Part shown: positions 16,466 to 23,896 of the stretch, one piece after another | Layout: each line of letters opens with the position of its first letter | Position numbering within the stretch: position 1 is the first letter of the stretch | Assembly (NCBI GenBank): GCA_964485855.1 | Contig: CAZAKI010000007.1 | Coordinates: forward strand, 7,832-71,831 | DNA length: 64,000 bases | DNA from: UBA993 sp964485855 | GTDB lineage: Bacteria > Bacillota > Dethiobacteria > DTU022 | Direction: 5' to 3' | Notes under the pieces: model-generated | The model's input: the letters and a program-made list of their open reading frames with translations, nothing else | Told to the model about the DNA's origin: nothing | Databases searched by the model: none | Translations under genes and position numbers: made by a program

Positions 16466-17887
16466 TTATTCGGATTGGGAATCGCTGTCCTCCTGATTAT
16501 CTTGATCTCCTGTTCCGGATGTTTCTTCCGGCTCCGACCGTCTTGGCTGAACAACAATTTCAGTAACATAAGGCTTAACTGAACCGAAACGGGTTAATAG
16601 TGTGGCTCCAACAGCCAGGACGAAAAGCGAAAGTGATACGAGCCAACCGATGAAGGGAATCATCGCCACCAGGCCAAGAATGAGAACCCCAATCGCTACT
16701 GCTCCTAAGGGACTGAAGCTCCTTGATGTAGCCGACCCGAGTATTTTTTCACCGACCAGCAGGGCAATCCCCGTGTAACCAAACAGTGCCGCCACCGCCA
16801 GAACAATGATCTCGACAATGATCAGGGGTATTCCAATCAGGGTAATCGCCAACACTACCATCAGTGGGATGGCCAAAATTGCTACCAATAGGCCCCAGCC
16901 AATTACCGGGCCGCTTTTACTGGCGACTGCCTGGCCGGTAGTTTTGACCTGGTTTGGGAAAAGGGTATAGATCAGGGCCGCCAGGGCAAACATGATCAAC
17001 ATGTTGATAATACCCCGGGCAATATTTCCATAGGGCCCCAGACGCGGGAAAGGCGCCAAATCCCAGTCCCTGCTGCGCATCACGTGAGGCATGAAACGAA
17101 ACCGCTCAAAAGTGTTGTCAAGAGAGCGTTCAAAACGATTAAAAATCGACTCGATTCTCTCTTCGTCTACCCCTTCAAAACTGTAACCGGGATCGCTTTC
17201 GGCTTCCTGCAGCTCATTGATTGTCAATTCTTCATTGATAACCACCTGGCCGACAATCGAAGTATCGCTTGTTTTGACCAAACCGCGCGCTACAGAAATT
17301 CGGCCATTGACGACCCCCTGGGGACCGACCTCAACCACACCCTGTTCAAGGCTTACATCGCCATTAACAACCCCTGTAATCACAACATTTCCGCCTTTGC
17401 TGGTCACATTACCGGAAACGGTTCCGCTGATCTGCATCTCACCAAACCCGGAGCCGACATTACCACCAACCGTGCCTTCAATGTCGGTTGCGCCTAAATC
17501 GGCATCCACGTTACCGCCGACCGAACCGCTGATTATTATTTCTCCCATTCGCGAGCGGACATTGCCGCTGACGTTACCAGCTATTGTAACCTGGCCCATA
17601 TTCGCTTCCACGTCACCGTTAACATCACCGTTAATCGTTACCTGGCCCATGTTGTTATTGACGTTGCCGTTGACTGTTCCATCAACAATCAGCTCACCAA
17701 GGTTAAGCGTTACATTACCGTTCACCACGGTGTTGCGGTTGATGATCAGCTCTCCCGCAGTCTTATTGATCTCTTCGTTGATCACGGTCTCCTCGGCCTC
17801 GGCAAATACCCCTGTCGTCAAAAGTCCTACCAACAGGATTAGAACCAGGACCGCCAATACCGTCAATTTTAAATTCTTTTTAGCCAT
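16466..17887 (-). CDS. Exported membrane protein with 17-residue polymer-forming (bactofilin-like) repeats
   Basis: The 473-residue protein starts with a signal peptide (residues 1-29, ending GVFAEA). Residues about 44-200 hold at least seven tandem 17-residue units of the pattern x-M/L-G-x-V-x-I-x-G-x-V-x-G-N-V-x-x, like the beta-helical repeats of bactofilin/polymer-forming proteins. A linker follows, then four or more transmembrane helices (from about residue 290 to 440) and an acidic tail. Bactofilins are normally cytoplasmic, so an exported beta-helix on a membrane anchor is unusual. It overlaps the anti-sigma gene by 8 bp and is probably part of the same envelope-responsive operon. Function unknown. 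Confidence 0.8.
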   Translation of the reverse strand: MAKKNLKLTVLAVLVLILLVGLLTTGVFAEAEETVINEEINKTAGELIINRNTVVNGNVTLNLGELIVDGTVNGNVNNNMGQVTINGDVNGDVEANMGQVTIAGNVSGNVRSRMGEIIISGSVGGNVDADLGATDIEGTVGGNVGSGFGEMQISGTVSGNVTSKGGNVVITGVVNGDVSLEQGVVEVGPQGVVNGRISVARGLVKTSDTSIVGQVVINEELTINELQEAESDPGYSFEGVDEERIESIFNRFERSLDNTFERFRFMPHVMRSRDWDLAPFPRLGPYGNIARGIINMLIMFALAALIYTLFPNQVKTTGQAVASKSGPVIGWGLLVAILAIPLMVVLAITLIGIPLIIVEIIVLAVAALFGYTGIALLVGEKILGSATSRSFSPLGAVAIGVLILGLVAMIPFIGWLVSLSLFVLAVGATLLTRFGSVKPYVTEIVVQPRRSEPEETSGTGDQDNQEDSDSQSE

Positions 17888-18359
17888 TTTGCCATCCCTC
17901 CAAATTATTAAGCATTTTCAAGATAAATAGTTCCAGGGCCACTAGCCCCGTAAAAATACTAATTGCCCAGGTAAGGTTTAACATCTTGCCGATTGCCAGC
18001 AGATCAAGAAATGTATCGATTATTAAACCAACTTGGTGGGTAATGCCCACTGAAAGCCACCATTCAAAATAATCCGGCCCCAGCAGGAACAGGACGAATA
18101 AAAGGATTACTATCGCAGTCAAAGCTACCTGCAGGGCGGGGAACGGCACAGGTTTGAGTTTCTTTTCCAGCAGCCGACAAAAATCGGCAGGCAGTTTATC
18201 CGTGCTTTTCAGCCCGTCGGCCATATTTACCAGGCTCTTTATTTGCCTGGACTGGCGACGGCAGGCTGGACAATTTTCAACATGCAGGACCACCTGTCTC
18301 CCTTTTTCTTCACCGTCGACCACTGCTTGGATAGTCAGCTGATCCGGACAACGATCCAT
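17880..18359 (-). CDS. Putative anti-sigma factor with zinc finger
   Basis: The protein has 159 residues. Its N terminus contains the HVENCPACRR motif (H-x3-C-x2-C) of zinc-binding anti-sigma factors (ZAS), preceded by MDRCPDQLTIQAVVDGE as is usual for zf-HC2 proteins. Two hydrophobic segments follow (ALTAIVILLFVLFLLGP and AISIFTGLVALELFIL), predicting a membrane-anchored protein. It starts 3 bp after the ECF sigma gene, its probable partner, and overlaps the repeat-protein gene. The ligand or stress sensed is not deducible. Confidence 0.85.
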   Translation of the reverse strand: MDRCPDQLTIQAVVDGEEKGRQVVLHVENCPACRRQSRQIKSLVNMADGLKSTDKLPADFCRLLEKKLKPVPFPALQVALTAIVILLFVLFLLGPDYFEWWLSVGITHQVGLIIDTFLDLLAIGKMLNLTWAISIFTGLVALELFILKMLNNLEGWQNG

Positions 18360-18362
18360 TAA

Positions 18363-18866
18363 TTACCCCTCCCTTACTGCAGACAAAGATTCTTTAAGCA
18401 TCATCCTACCCCGGTAAAGCCGATTTTTAACCAGGCTAAGCTCTAAGTCCAAAACTTCGCAAATTTCAGCATAACTTAATTCACTTACATGTCTGAGGAC
18501 TAGGACCTCCCGGTAATTGAGAGGCAGTTTTTCGAGTGCCGAAAGTAAGTTTTCTGCCATCTCTTTTTGCAAATACAGTTCCTCAGGACCGGTAACCTGG
18601 GGTAAAACCGTTTCATCGGAAAAATCAAAAGGCAGCTCACGGTGATCACGTAACCAGTTACGGCAGAGATTGGTTGCAATTTTGTAGAGCCACGGCCCAG
18701 CGGGTTTACTATGGTCATAACTGGCCAGATTCTTATATGCCCGTAAGTAAGTCTCCTGGGTCAGGTCTTCGGCCTGGGCCCGATCCCCCGTATAGCGCAG
18801 AGCCAGGCGGTAGATCTTATCCGCATAAGTTTCAACCATTTCGCGAAAAAGCTCCTGCAACTTCAC
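18363..18866 (-). CDS. ECF-type RNA polymerase sigma factor
   Basis: The gene encodes a sigma-70 family protein of about 167 residues with region 2 (LALRYTGDRAQAEDLTQETYLRAYKNL, then GPWLYKIATNLCRNWLRD) and region 4 (LPLNYREVLVLRHVSELSYAEI). The start I prefer is the GTG at 18866 giving MKLQELF; an ATG at 18911 would add 15 residues and has no better ribosome site. It heads the operon sigma - anti-sigma - repeat membrane protein. Family knowledge suggests it directs its own operon, but I could not identify a clear ECF promoter. Confidence 0.9.
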   Translation of the reverse strand: MKLQELFREMVETYADKIYRLALRYTGDRAQAEDLTQETYLRAYKNLASYDHSKPAGPWLYKIATNLCRNWLRDHRELPFDFSDETVLPQVTGPEELYLQKEMAENLLSALEKLPLNYREVLVLRHVSELSYAEICEVLDLELSLVKNRLYRGRMMLKESLSAVREG

Positions 18867-18940
18867 ACCACCATTTCGACTTTCCACTTTATAATACACC
18901 GGACTTTGCAAAAAGTCTGATCACCAGAGAATCAACACAT

Positions 18941-18960
18941 GGGGACGGTTCTTTTGTGTC
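18941..18960. repeat. Solo REP-like end sequence
   Basis: The sequence ggggacggttcttttgtgtc resembles the ends of REP-type elements mobilised by Y1 tyrosine transposases in Clostridia and relatives. No matching inverted copy is seen nearby. Bases 18961-19103 hold no other feature I can identify. Confidence 0.45.
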
Positions 18961-19103
18961 ATTTTTTTTAACAGCAAAATCTATTTGGCATTTTTTTAAG
19001 CCAAAAGTCAATTGGATCAGGCTCTATACTTATTGATTACTGGATTTTTAATCATTCCGTCAGCATATTGACTGCTATTAAGACCATCAAAAACGATTGT
19101 CAG

Positions 19104-19433
19104 GGGGACGGGGTTGTTGACAACTTTTCTATGCTTTTAGGACAACGCCTCTATTAATCCCTGTTAGCCTGGCGATCTGCCTCACTGATAACCCTTTTTG
19201 CTTTAATTGTCTCAGGTAATCATCCCTGGTATTTCGATCAATCTTTTGCCATTCTTCCAATTTGCCTTTTGGGAAAGTATTTTTAACCATCTCTGAAGCT
19301 TCTTGATCTGTCAGGTTTTTCTTCTTGTCTACATCTAGGCATCGATCATTGGTACTTTGCTTGTTAAAGCGTAAAAATGATTTTAGTACTGTTGGTATGC
19401 TGCTGAATAAAAGTTGTCAACAACCCCGTCCCC
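19104..19433. mobile_element. Internally deleted REP-type (Y1 transposase) element
   Basis: A 330-bp element is bounded by a perfect 25-bp inverted repeat (19104-19128 and 19409-19433; left end begins ggggacggggttgttgac). Between the repeats lies only the C-terminal part of a transposase frame on the minus strand. The catalytic N-terminal HUH/tyrosine domain is absent, so the element would need a transposase in trans. Its right end supplies the last codons and stop of the neighbouring EamA gene. Confidence 0.7.
19129..19409 (-). pseudogene. C-terminal fragment of REP-associated tyrosine transposase
   Basis: Reading the minus strand gives an open frame ending DYLRQLKQKGLSVRQIARL then TGINRGVVLKA and TAG. 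The LKxKGLSxRQIxRLTGIxR tail and the preceding DRCLDVDKKKNLTDQEA segment are typical of the C terminus of Y1 (TnpA_REP-like) transposases of Bacillota. There is no start codon with a ribosome site and no HxH catalytic motif. The frame ends just inside the left inverted repeat. It is a remnant created by internal deletion. Confidence 0.7.
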
Positions 19434-20334
19434 TTGACAATTTTAGGCTTTTTTGGTTTTGTACGGGTTCGAGTTTTGAGCTATTAACCAGGATAGCTGA
19501 AGCTAAAATTAAAATTCCGCCAAATAATTGAAACGGAGTTAAAATTTCGGCGAAAAACAACGCGGCCAGAATGACGGTTATGGGTGATTCAAAGGTAGAA
19601 ATGATACTGGCTCTGGATGCTCCTACCAGCACCACACCTTGAAGGAACAGGATAATGGTTATAGCGGTAGAGAATATAGCAATAAAAAATATAGCAAACC
19701 AGGCACTTAAGTTAAACTGAAAGGAAATTTGGTTGCTAGCTAAACCCATAAACCCAATTCCGATGCCAGCAGCCCAAGTTACCCACATGGTAGTGACCGT
19801 AACGGGGGCTCCCTTTAGTTTCGAGTTTCCAATGATTATATACAAAGAATAAAGAAAGGATGAAGCAAGACTTAAGATCAATCCCAGGGGGTCAGTGAAA
19901 TAAAAAGAAGAACCTAATACCAGCATTATGCCAATGAAAGAAATTACTAAAGCGATGCCTTTGATCTGATCGATTTTTTCTATACGCCAAATAGCCATCA
20001 ATAAAGAGACTACCGTTGGATAAGTGTATAAAACAATAGATGCCAGCGGAATTGGAATCCGCTCCAGAGCAATAAAATAGCACAACGATGCCACAGAATA
20101 TCCACATACTCCCATCAAAATAGCAGCGCTCCGCTCGTGAGTGGACAAGCGACGCTTAGGCTTTTTCCACTGCAAATAAAGGAAAAGCAGCACCCAGGAA
20201 ATTAAAAAACGGGCAGTTAAAACTTCAAATATATTAGCGCCATTCTGATAAGCAATCCTTACAAAGAATGGCGCAGAACCAAAACCAACAGCAGAAAGAA
20301 ATACCAGCAAAAAGCCTGTAATCCTATTATGCAA
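19417..20334 (-). CDS. EamA/DMT-family transporter
   Basis: This 305-residue integral membrane protein has about ten predicted helices arranged as two EamA repeats (GFGSAPFFVRIAYQNGANI in the first half, GASRASIISTFESPITVIL in the second). Members export amino acids or other small metabolites; the substrate is unknown. Its last residues RGRGC and stop codon are encoded by the inverted repeat of the adjacent mobile-element relic, so the original C terminus was probably replaced by the insertion. The hydrophobic core is complete, so it may still function. Confidence 0.88.
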   Translation of the reverse strand: MHNRITGFLLVFLSAVGFGSAPFFVRIAYQNGANIFEVLTARFLISWVLLFLYLQWKKPKRRLSTHERSAAILMGVCGYSVASLCYFIALERIPIPLASIVLYTYPTVVSLLMAIWRIEKIDQIKGIALVISFIGIMLVLGSSFYFTDPLGLILSLASSFLYSLYIIIGNSKLKGAPVTVTTMWVTWAAGIGIGFMGLASNQISFQFNLSAWFAIFFIAIFSTAITIILFLQGVVLVGASRASIISTFESPITVILAALFFAEILTPFQLFGGILILASAILVNSSKLEPVQNQKSLKLSRGRGC

Positions 20335-20478
20335 TTTTTATTTTCCTTTGGTGAGAAATTAGAATCCCCGCAAACTTCCATATGCTGCTTTTAGTCGGAT
20401 TTTAATATCCCCAGGCGACACTTTCTACGTTTATATTGTATAGAATGTAAATAAGCAAATATTACATTTTCTTATAAT

Positions 20479-21423
20479 TTAATCAAGCAAAGCAATACCG
20501 ATGGAAGTTATTTCAACCCGGCTGTGGGAAAAAACAGCAGATTTAACTTCCTGCGAACCAATCTTTATTTCCAATGCAGTAATATCAGGCCCGCCCAGCT
20601 CGATTCCGCCACCAGATTCTAAATTTAAAGTCAGCAAACCTTCATTGGTGGGCTGCAGGTGATCCAGTTCACCACTGGCCAAAACTGCGAGCCCCAGGGC
20701 TACTGAACCGGTGCCGCAGGAAGGCTCGAAGAAATCATCCTGGACATAATGGGGAAAGATGATTCTTAGATCGCCGGTATGCTCCGGATGCCAGTCATAG
20801 ACGGCAACATTCGGTTCGACTTCTCCGGTTTTAGCCATGAAATCTTGCTGAATAGCTGATAACAGTTCCCGGGTTCTTTTATCCCAACTCTTAAAATCAA
20901 GATCCGGATAAACCGCCAAAAAATGGTCGGCATTAATCACCAAAAATTTACCGGCACGCATTACTTCCAAATCTCCATAACGGAGGGGGCCAACTCCGCT
21001 AGCATAACATTCCTTTACAAAACAATCCATATTGGTCCTAACCTTAAGCGCTTTCTGCCTGTCCGTCGTAATAGTGAGCGCCGTTGGGCCGCAGCCGGTA
21101 TTGAGCAATGCTTCTACCATTGATCCACCGGTTTCAAGTCCAAACAGACTGCCCAACTCCGTCTCAACCAGGGCAACGCCAAGCACCTGGGTAAAGCCGC
21201 CGCAGGCGCTTATGAAACAGGGTACAGTAGGCTCAACTATTTTCACATCGATCTCCCCCGCCTTCTCCCCGGGATAGAGAATTCCCGCCTCGTGGGCATA
21301 AAGGTAGTTGGGACCCATTAATTTTACCGCCGTATCAAGCTCACGGCCTTCCGGGATCTGGTCGCCGCGCAGCAGAATAATCAGATTGCCGCCCATGTGA
21401 CCACGAACAAAATCAAGTTTCAT
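20479..21423 (-). CDS. Diaminopimelate-epimerase-fold protein (DapF-like)
   Basis: The protein has 314 residues and the two-domain DapF/PhzF-type fold with a cysteine in each half: SACGGFTQVLG and FEPSCGTGSVALG. In DapF these positions are the two catalytic acid/base cysteines. The first motif differs from classical DapF (usually GNGxRC), so it may be a DapF paralogue acting on another amino acid. AAGGTGA precedes the ATG by 7 nt. It follows the selenoprotein candidate gene by 65 bp and could be in the serA transcript. Confidence 0.72.
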   Translation of the reverse strand: MKLDFVRGHMGGNLIILLRGDQIPEGRELDTAVKLMGPNYLYAHEAGILYPGEKAGEIDVKIVEPTVPCFISACGGFTQVLGVALVETELGSLFGLETGGSMVEALLNTGCGPTALTITTDRQKALKVRTNMDCFVKECYASGVGPLRYGDLEVMRAGKFLVINADHFLAVYPDLDFKSWDKRTRELLSAIQQDFMAKTGEVEPNVAVYDWHPEHTGDLRIIFPHYVQDDFFEPSCGTGSVALGLAVLASGELDHLQPTNEGLLTLNLESGGGIELGGPDITALEIKIGSQEVKSAVFSHSRVEITSIGIALLD

Positions 21424-21469
21424 TTTTAAATCACCTTCATTCGCTAGATAAAAAACTGCTGTTTAGCTT

Positions 21470-21508
21470 TCTTTCAGAGAAGTGAAACTCACTTCTTTAA
21501 ATGAAAGA
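21470..21508 (-). promoter_or_regulatory. Candidate bacterial SECIS hairpin
   Basis: On the minus-strand RNA, UCUUUCA pairs with UGAAAGA (7 bp). After an asymmetric internal loop, AGAAGUGA pairs with UCACUUCU (8 bp), closed by the loop GUU. The hairpin begins 4 nt after the TGA at 21513-21515 and the apical G is 24 nt beyond it, within the spacing of known bacterial SECIS elements, whose apical loop also carries a G. It spans the second stop codon. There is no U-run after it, so it is not a good terminator. Confidence 0.6.
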
Positions 21509-21887
21509 GGTTTCAGTAGCAATGCCCTGCTTTGCGCACTTCACCCATCCTGGTTTCAAGACAGGGGCAAACGTTTTCCGGGATATTTTCAAACCGGCAT
21601 GGACAATAAAAATCTCCATACATCTTATGCTTGCCGATCAACCCTTCGATCACCAGCTCCTTGTCCTCATTAAAAGTATAGTCGCGCAGACGAGAATAAT
21701 TTTCTGACCGATTACGAATTTCAGTTTCCGGATCCTGCGGAAAGCGTCTGGCCTTGATTTCTGGTTCCAGCTCGGTGATTTCCAACTCAGCCCCGCAGAC
21801 AGAGCAGACTACAACCTGTCCTTTTTCAGGTTCTCCCCTGAAAACAAAAGAAACCCGGCAAACTTCACAATAAATCTTAGACTTCAC
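21489..21887 (-). CDS. Selenocysteine-containing ferredoxin:thioredoxin/disulfide reductase-like protein (candidate)
   Basis: Residues 1-40 form a small zinc-ribbon or rubredoxin-like domain (C7xxC10, C28xxC31). The C-terminal half matches the catalytic subunit of ferredoxin:thioredoxin reductase: C95-P-C97, C107-P-C109, then GHC123-Y. A TGA at 21513-21515 comes next, and the frame continues as NLFHLKK before a second TGA. The family ends in CxCxLF, so TGA stands where the second active-site cysteine belongs (Cys87 in Synechocystis FTR, partner of Cys57, here C97). The four remaining cysteines correspond to the [4Fe-4S] ligands. With a hairpin fitting SECIS rules, I infer Sec at residue 125; without recoding the protein stops at 124 residues and lacks its redox pair. 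It overlaps the glutaredoxin gene by 11 bp. Confidence 0.7.
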
Positions 21888-22125
21888 TCTTTAAAGCCTT
21901 CTCGATTTCATCTTCCTTATAACCCTGAACAACTGTATCACCGATTACAGTTACCGGAAATGAGCGTCTTCCGGTCAGCTTTTCCACTTCTTCCAATGCA
22001 ATTTTCTGCTCCTCTCCCTGGGCCAGGTCAACATCGACACAATCATACTCGACTTGGTGATCCTCTAAATACTGCTTGACCTTTTTACACCACGGACAAG
22101 TACTTAAAGCATAAACCTTTACCAT
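21877..22125 (-). CDS. Glutaredoxin-like protein
   Basis: This 82-residue thioredoxin-fold protein begins MVKVYALSTCPWCKKVK; the redox motif is CPWC. Later segments SFPVTVIGD (cis-Pro) and VVQGYKEDEIEKAL match the NrdH/glutaredoxin subgroup. It overlaps the reductase gene downstream, so the two are likely partners: ferredoxin electrons through the [4Fe-4S] reductase to this redoxin. It starts 24 bp after serA. The final target is unknown. Confidence 0.9.
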   Translation of the reverse strand: MVKVYALSTCPWCKKVKQYLEDHQVEYDCVDVDLAQGEEQKIALEEVEKLTGRRSFPVTVIGDTVVQGYKEDEIEKALKSEV

Positions 22126-22149
22126 TGTTCATACCTTCCTTTATCCTGT

Positions 22150-23745
22150 TTATTTTTGTCCGGAAATCTTCAGCCCGAAATCAACAAAGCGGGCGGTTTC
22201 GAAAATGCCTAAATCCATTACCTTATTCATCGTTTCAGCACTTATTTTGTTGTCCACCTGCAGAGACATCATCGCTTTGCCTCCGATATTTCTGCGACCT
22301 AGCTGCATCGAAGCAATATTTATTTTTTCACTGCCCAGTAGAGTCCCGATTTTACCGACCACTCCTGGCACATCAAGATGCGTGGTCATCAAAGTATAGC
22401 GAGCAGGAAGGATCTCAATCTGGAATTCGTCAATTCTGACAATACGCATTTCATTGTTCAGTATAGTCCCGGCAATCTGGTGTTCTTCACTAACGGTACG
22501 TCCTTTCAGGGTAATCAGCGTACTGTAGTTTTTAACCTCGGTCGTTGAAGTCTCTCTTACGGCGATACCACGGGCTTTGGCTATATAGGGAGCATTAACC
22601 CAGTTTACACCGTCACCGACAATATGGCGTAAAAAACCGATCAGGCACGATATGGTTAGTGGAGCCAACTGCAGGGAGGCTACTTCGCCACTGTAAGTAA
22701 GTTCCAATTCATCAACCTGGCCGCCAAACATCTGCAGGTAAAAACCACCCATTACTTTTAAAAGAGGCAGGTACGGTTCCAGAGCTGCCCTGGCCTCTGG
22801 CATCAAAGCTGGAACATTAACAGCCGATACGATCGGATCACCCTTTAAAGCCATAATCACCTGCTCGGCAACCTGCAGCGCAACATTAGTTTGCGCTTCA
22901 AGGGTTAAAGCGCCTAAGTGTGGTGTAACAATAACGTTTTCAAGCTCAAGCAGTCGGCAGTCAGCAGGCGGTTCCTGTTCAAAAACATCAAGCGCCGCCC
23001 CGGCAATTTTGCCTGCTTTTAGAGCTTCATAGAGAGCATCTTCGTCGATCAAACCACCGCGGGCACAATTAATAATTCGAACGCCTGTCTTCATCTGGTC
23101 TAACTCTTCGGCCCCAATCAGGTGAAGCGTGTTTTCGCTTAACGGAAGATGCAGGGTAATAAAATCAGAATGGCCGATCAGTTCTTCAAAAGTTGCCAAA
23201 TCGGTACCAATTTTCTCGGCTTGTTCTTTTGAAATGTAAGGATCGTAAACAAGAACATCCATATTCATCGCTCTTGCCCGTCTGGCTACTTCACTGCCGA
23301 TTCGTCCCATACCGACAACCCCGAGAATTTTATTGTTCAGTTCTACACCGGTATAAGCCGAACGATTCCACTCGCCTTTTTTTACAGATAGATTTGCGCC
23401 GACGATGTTACGAGCCAGTGTAGTGAGCATTGCTATGGTATGTTCTGCCGCCGAAACTGTATTGCCATGAGGAGCATTAAGAACAATAATGCCCTTCTCC
23501 GTAGCTTTATCAACGTCAATGTTGTCTACACCAACTCCAGCCCGACCGATAACCTTGAGTTTCATTCCAGCCTCAATCACATTAGCACCAACTGTAGTCC
23601 GGCTGCGGACGACCAGGGCATCGTAATTACCGATGTCTGTTAAAAGCTGATCCGGAGTGATTTCCGGCCTGTAGTCAACTTCGACATTTTTCTTTAAAAC
23701 CTCAAGTCCCTCTTTAGAGAGGGAATCACTAACTAATACTTTCAA
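22150..23745 (-). CDS. serA: D-3-phosphoglycerate dehydrogenase
   Basis: The first enzyme of the phosphorylated serine pathway, long (type I) form, about 531 residues. Seen: the NAD-binding GVVGMGRIGSEVARRA, catalytic His in VIVTPHLGALTLEAQ, an ASB domain, and a C-terminal ACT domain (MTTHLDVPGVVGKIGTLLG), the likely site of serine feedback. I place the start at TTG 23745 because GGAGGTGG lies directly upstream; the upstream GTG at 23754 is part of that site. It is first in a run with glutaredoxin, the FTR-like gene and perhaps the DapF-like gene. Confidence 0.95.
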   Translation of the reverse strand: MKVLVSDSLSKEGLEVLKKNVEVDYRPEITPDQLLTDIGNYDALVVRSRTTVGANVIEAGMKLKVIGRAGVGVDNIDVDKATEKGIIVLNAPHGNTVSAAEHTIAMLTTLARNIVGANLSVKKGEWNRSAYTGVELNNKILGVVGMGRIGSEVARRARAMNMDVLVYDPYISKEQAEKIGTDLATFEELIGHSDFITLHLPLSENTLHLIGAEELDQMKTGVRIINCARGGLIDEDALYEALKAGKIAGAALDVFEQEPPADCRLLELENVIVTPHLGALTLEAQTNVALQVAEQVIMALKGDPIVSAVNVPALMPEARAALEPYLPLLKVMGGFYLQMFGGQVDELELTYSGEVASLQLAPLTISCLIGFLRHIVGDGVNWVNAPYIAKARGIAVRETSTTEVKNYSTLITLKGRTVSEEHQIAGTILNNEMRIVRIDEFQIEILPARYTLMTTHLDVPGVVGKIGTLLGSEKINIASMQLGRRNIGGKAMMSLQVDNKISAETMNKVMDLGIFETARFVDFGLKISGQK

Positions 23746-23896
23746 GAAAACCACCTCCGGCTGGAAAGAAAGACGCTTTTTAGTCTTATTAATATATCAC
23801 AGATTACCGCTAGCTGGAAATATCCAAAAATATTATTATTAAAAAAGAGTGAGAAAATATGCGCCGGTTTCCGGTTCACTGACCTCGCAACCTGAG

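Noticed and set aside
23755..23896. Leader of serA examined for a T-box or other riboswitch
   Set aside because: No T-box sequence (TGGnACCGCG) or known aptamer core was visible; the leader is short.
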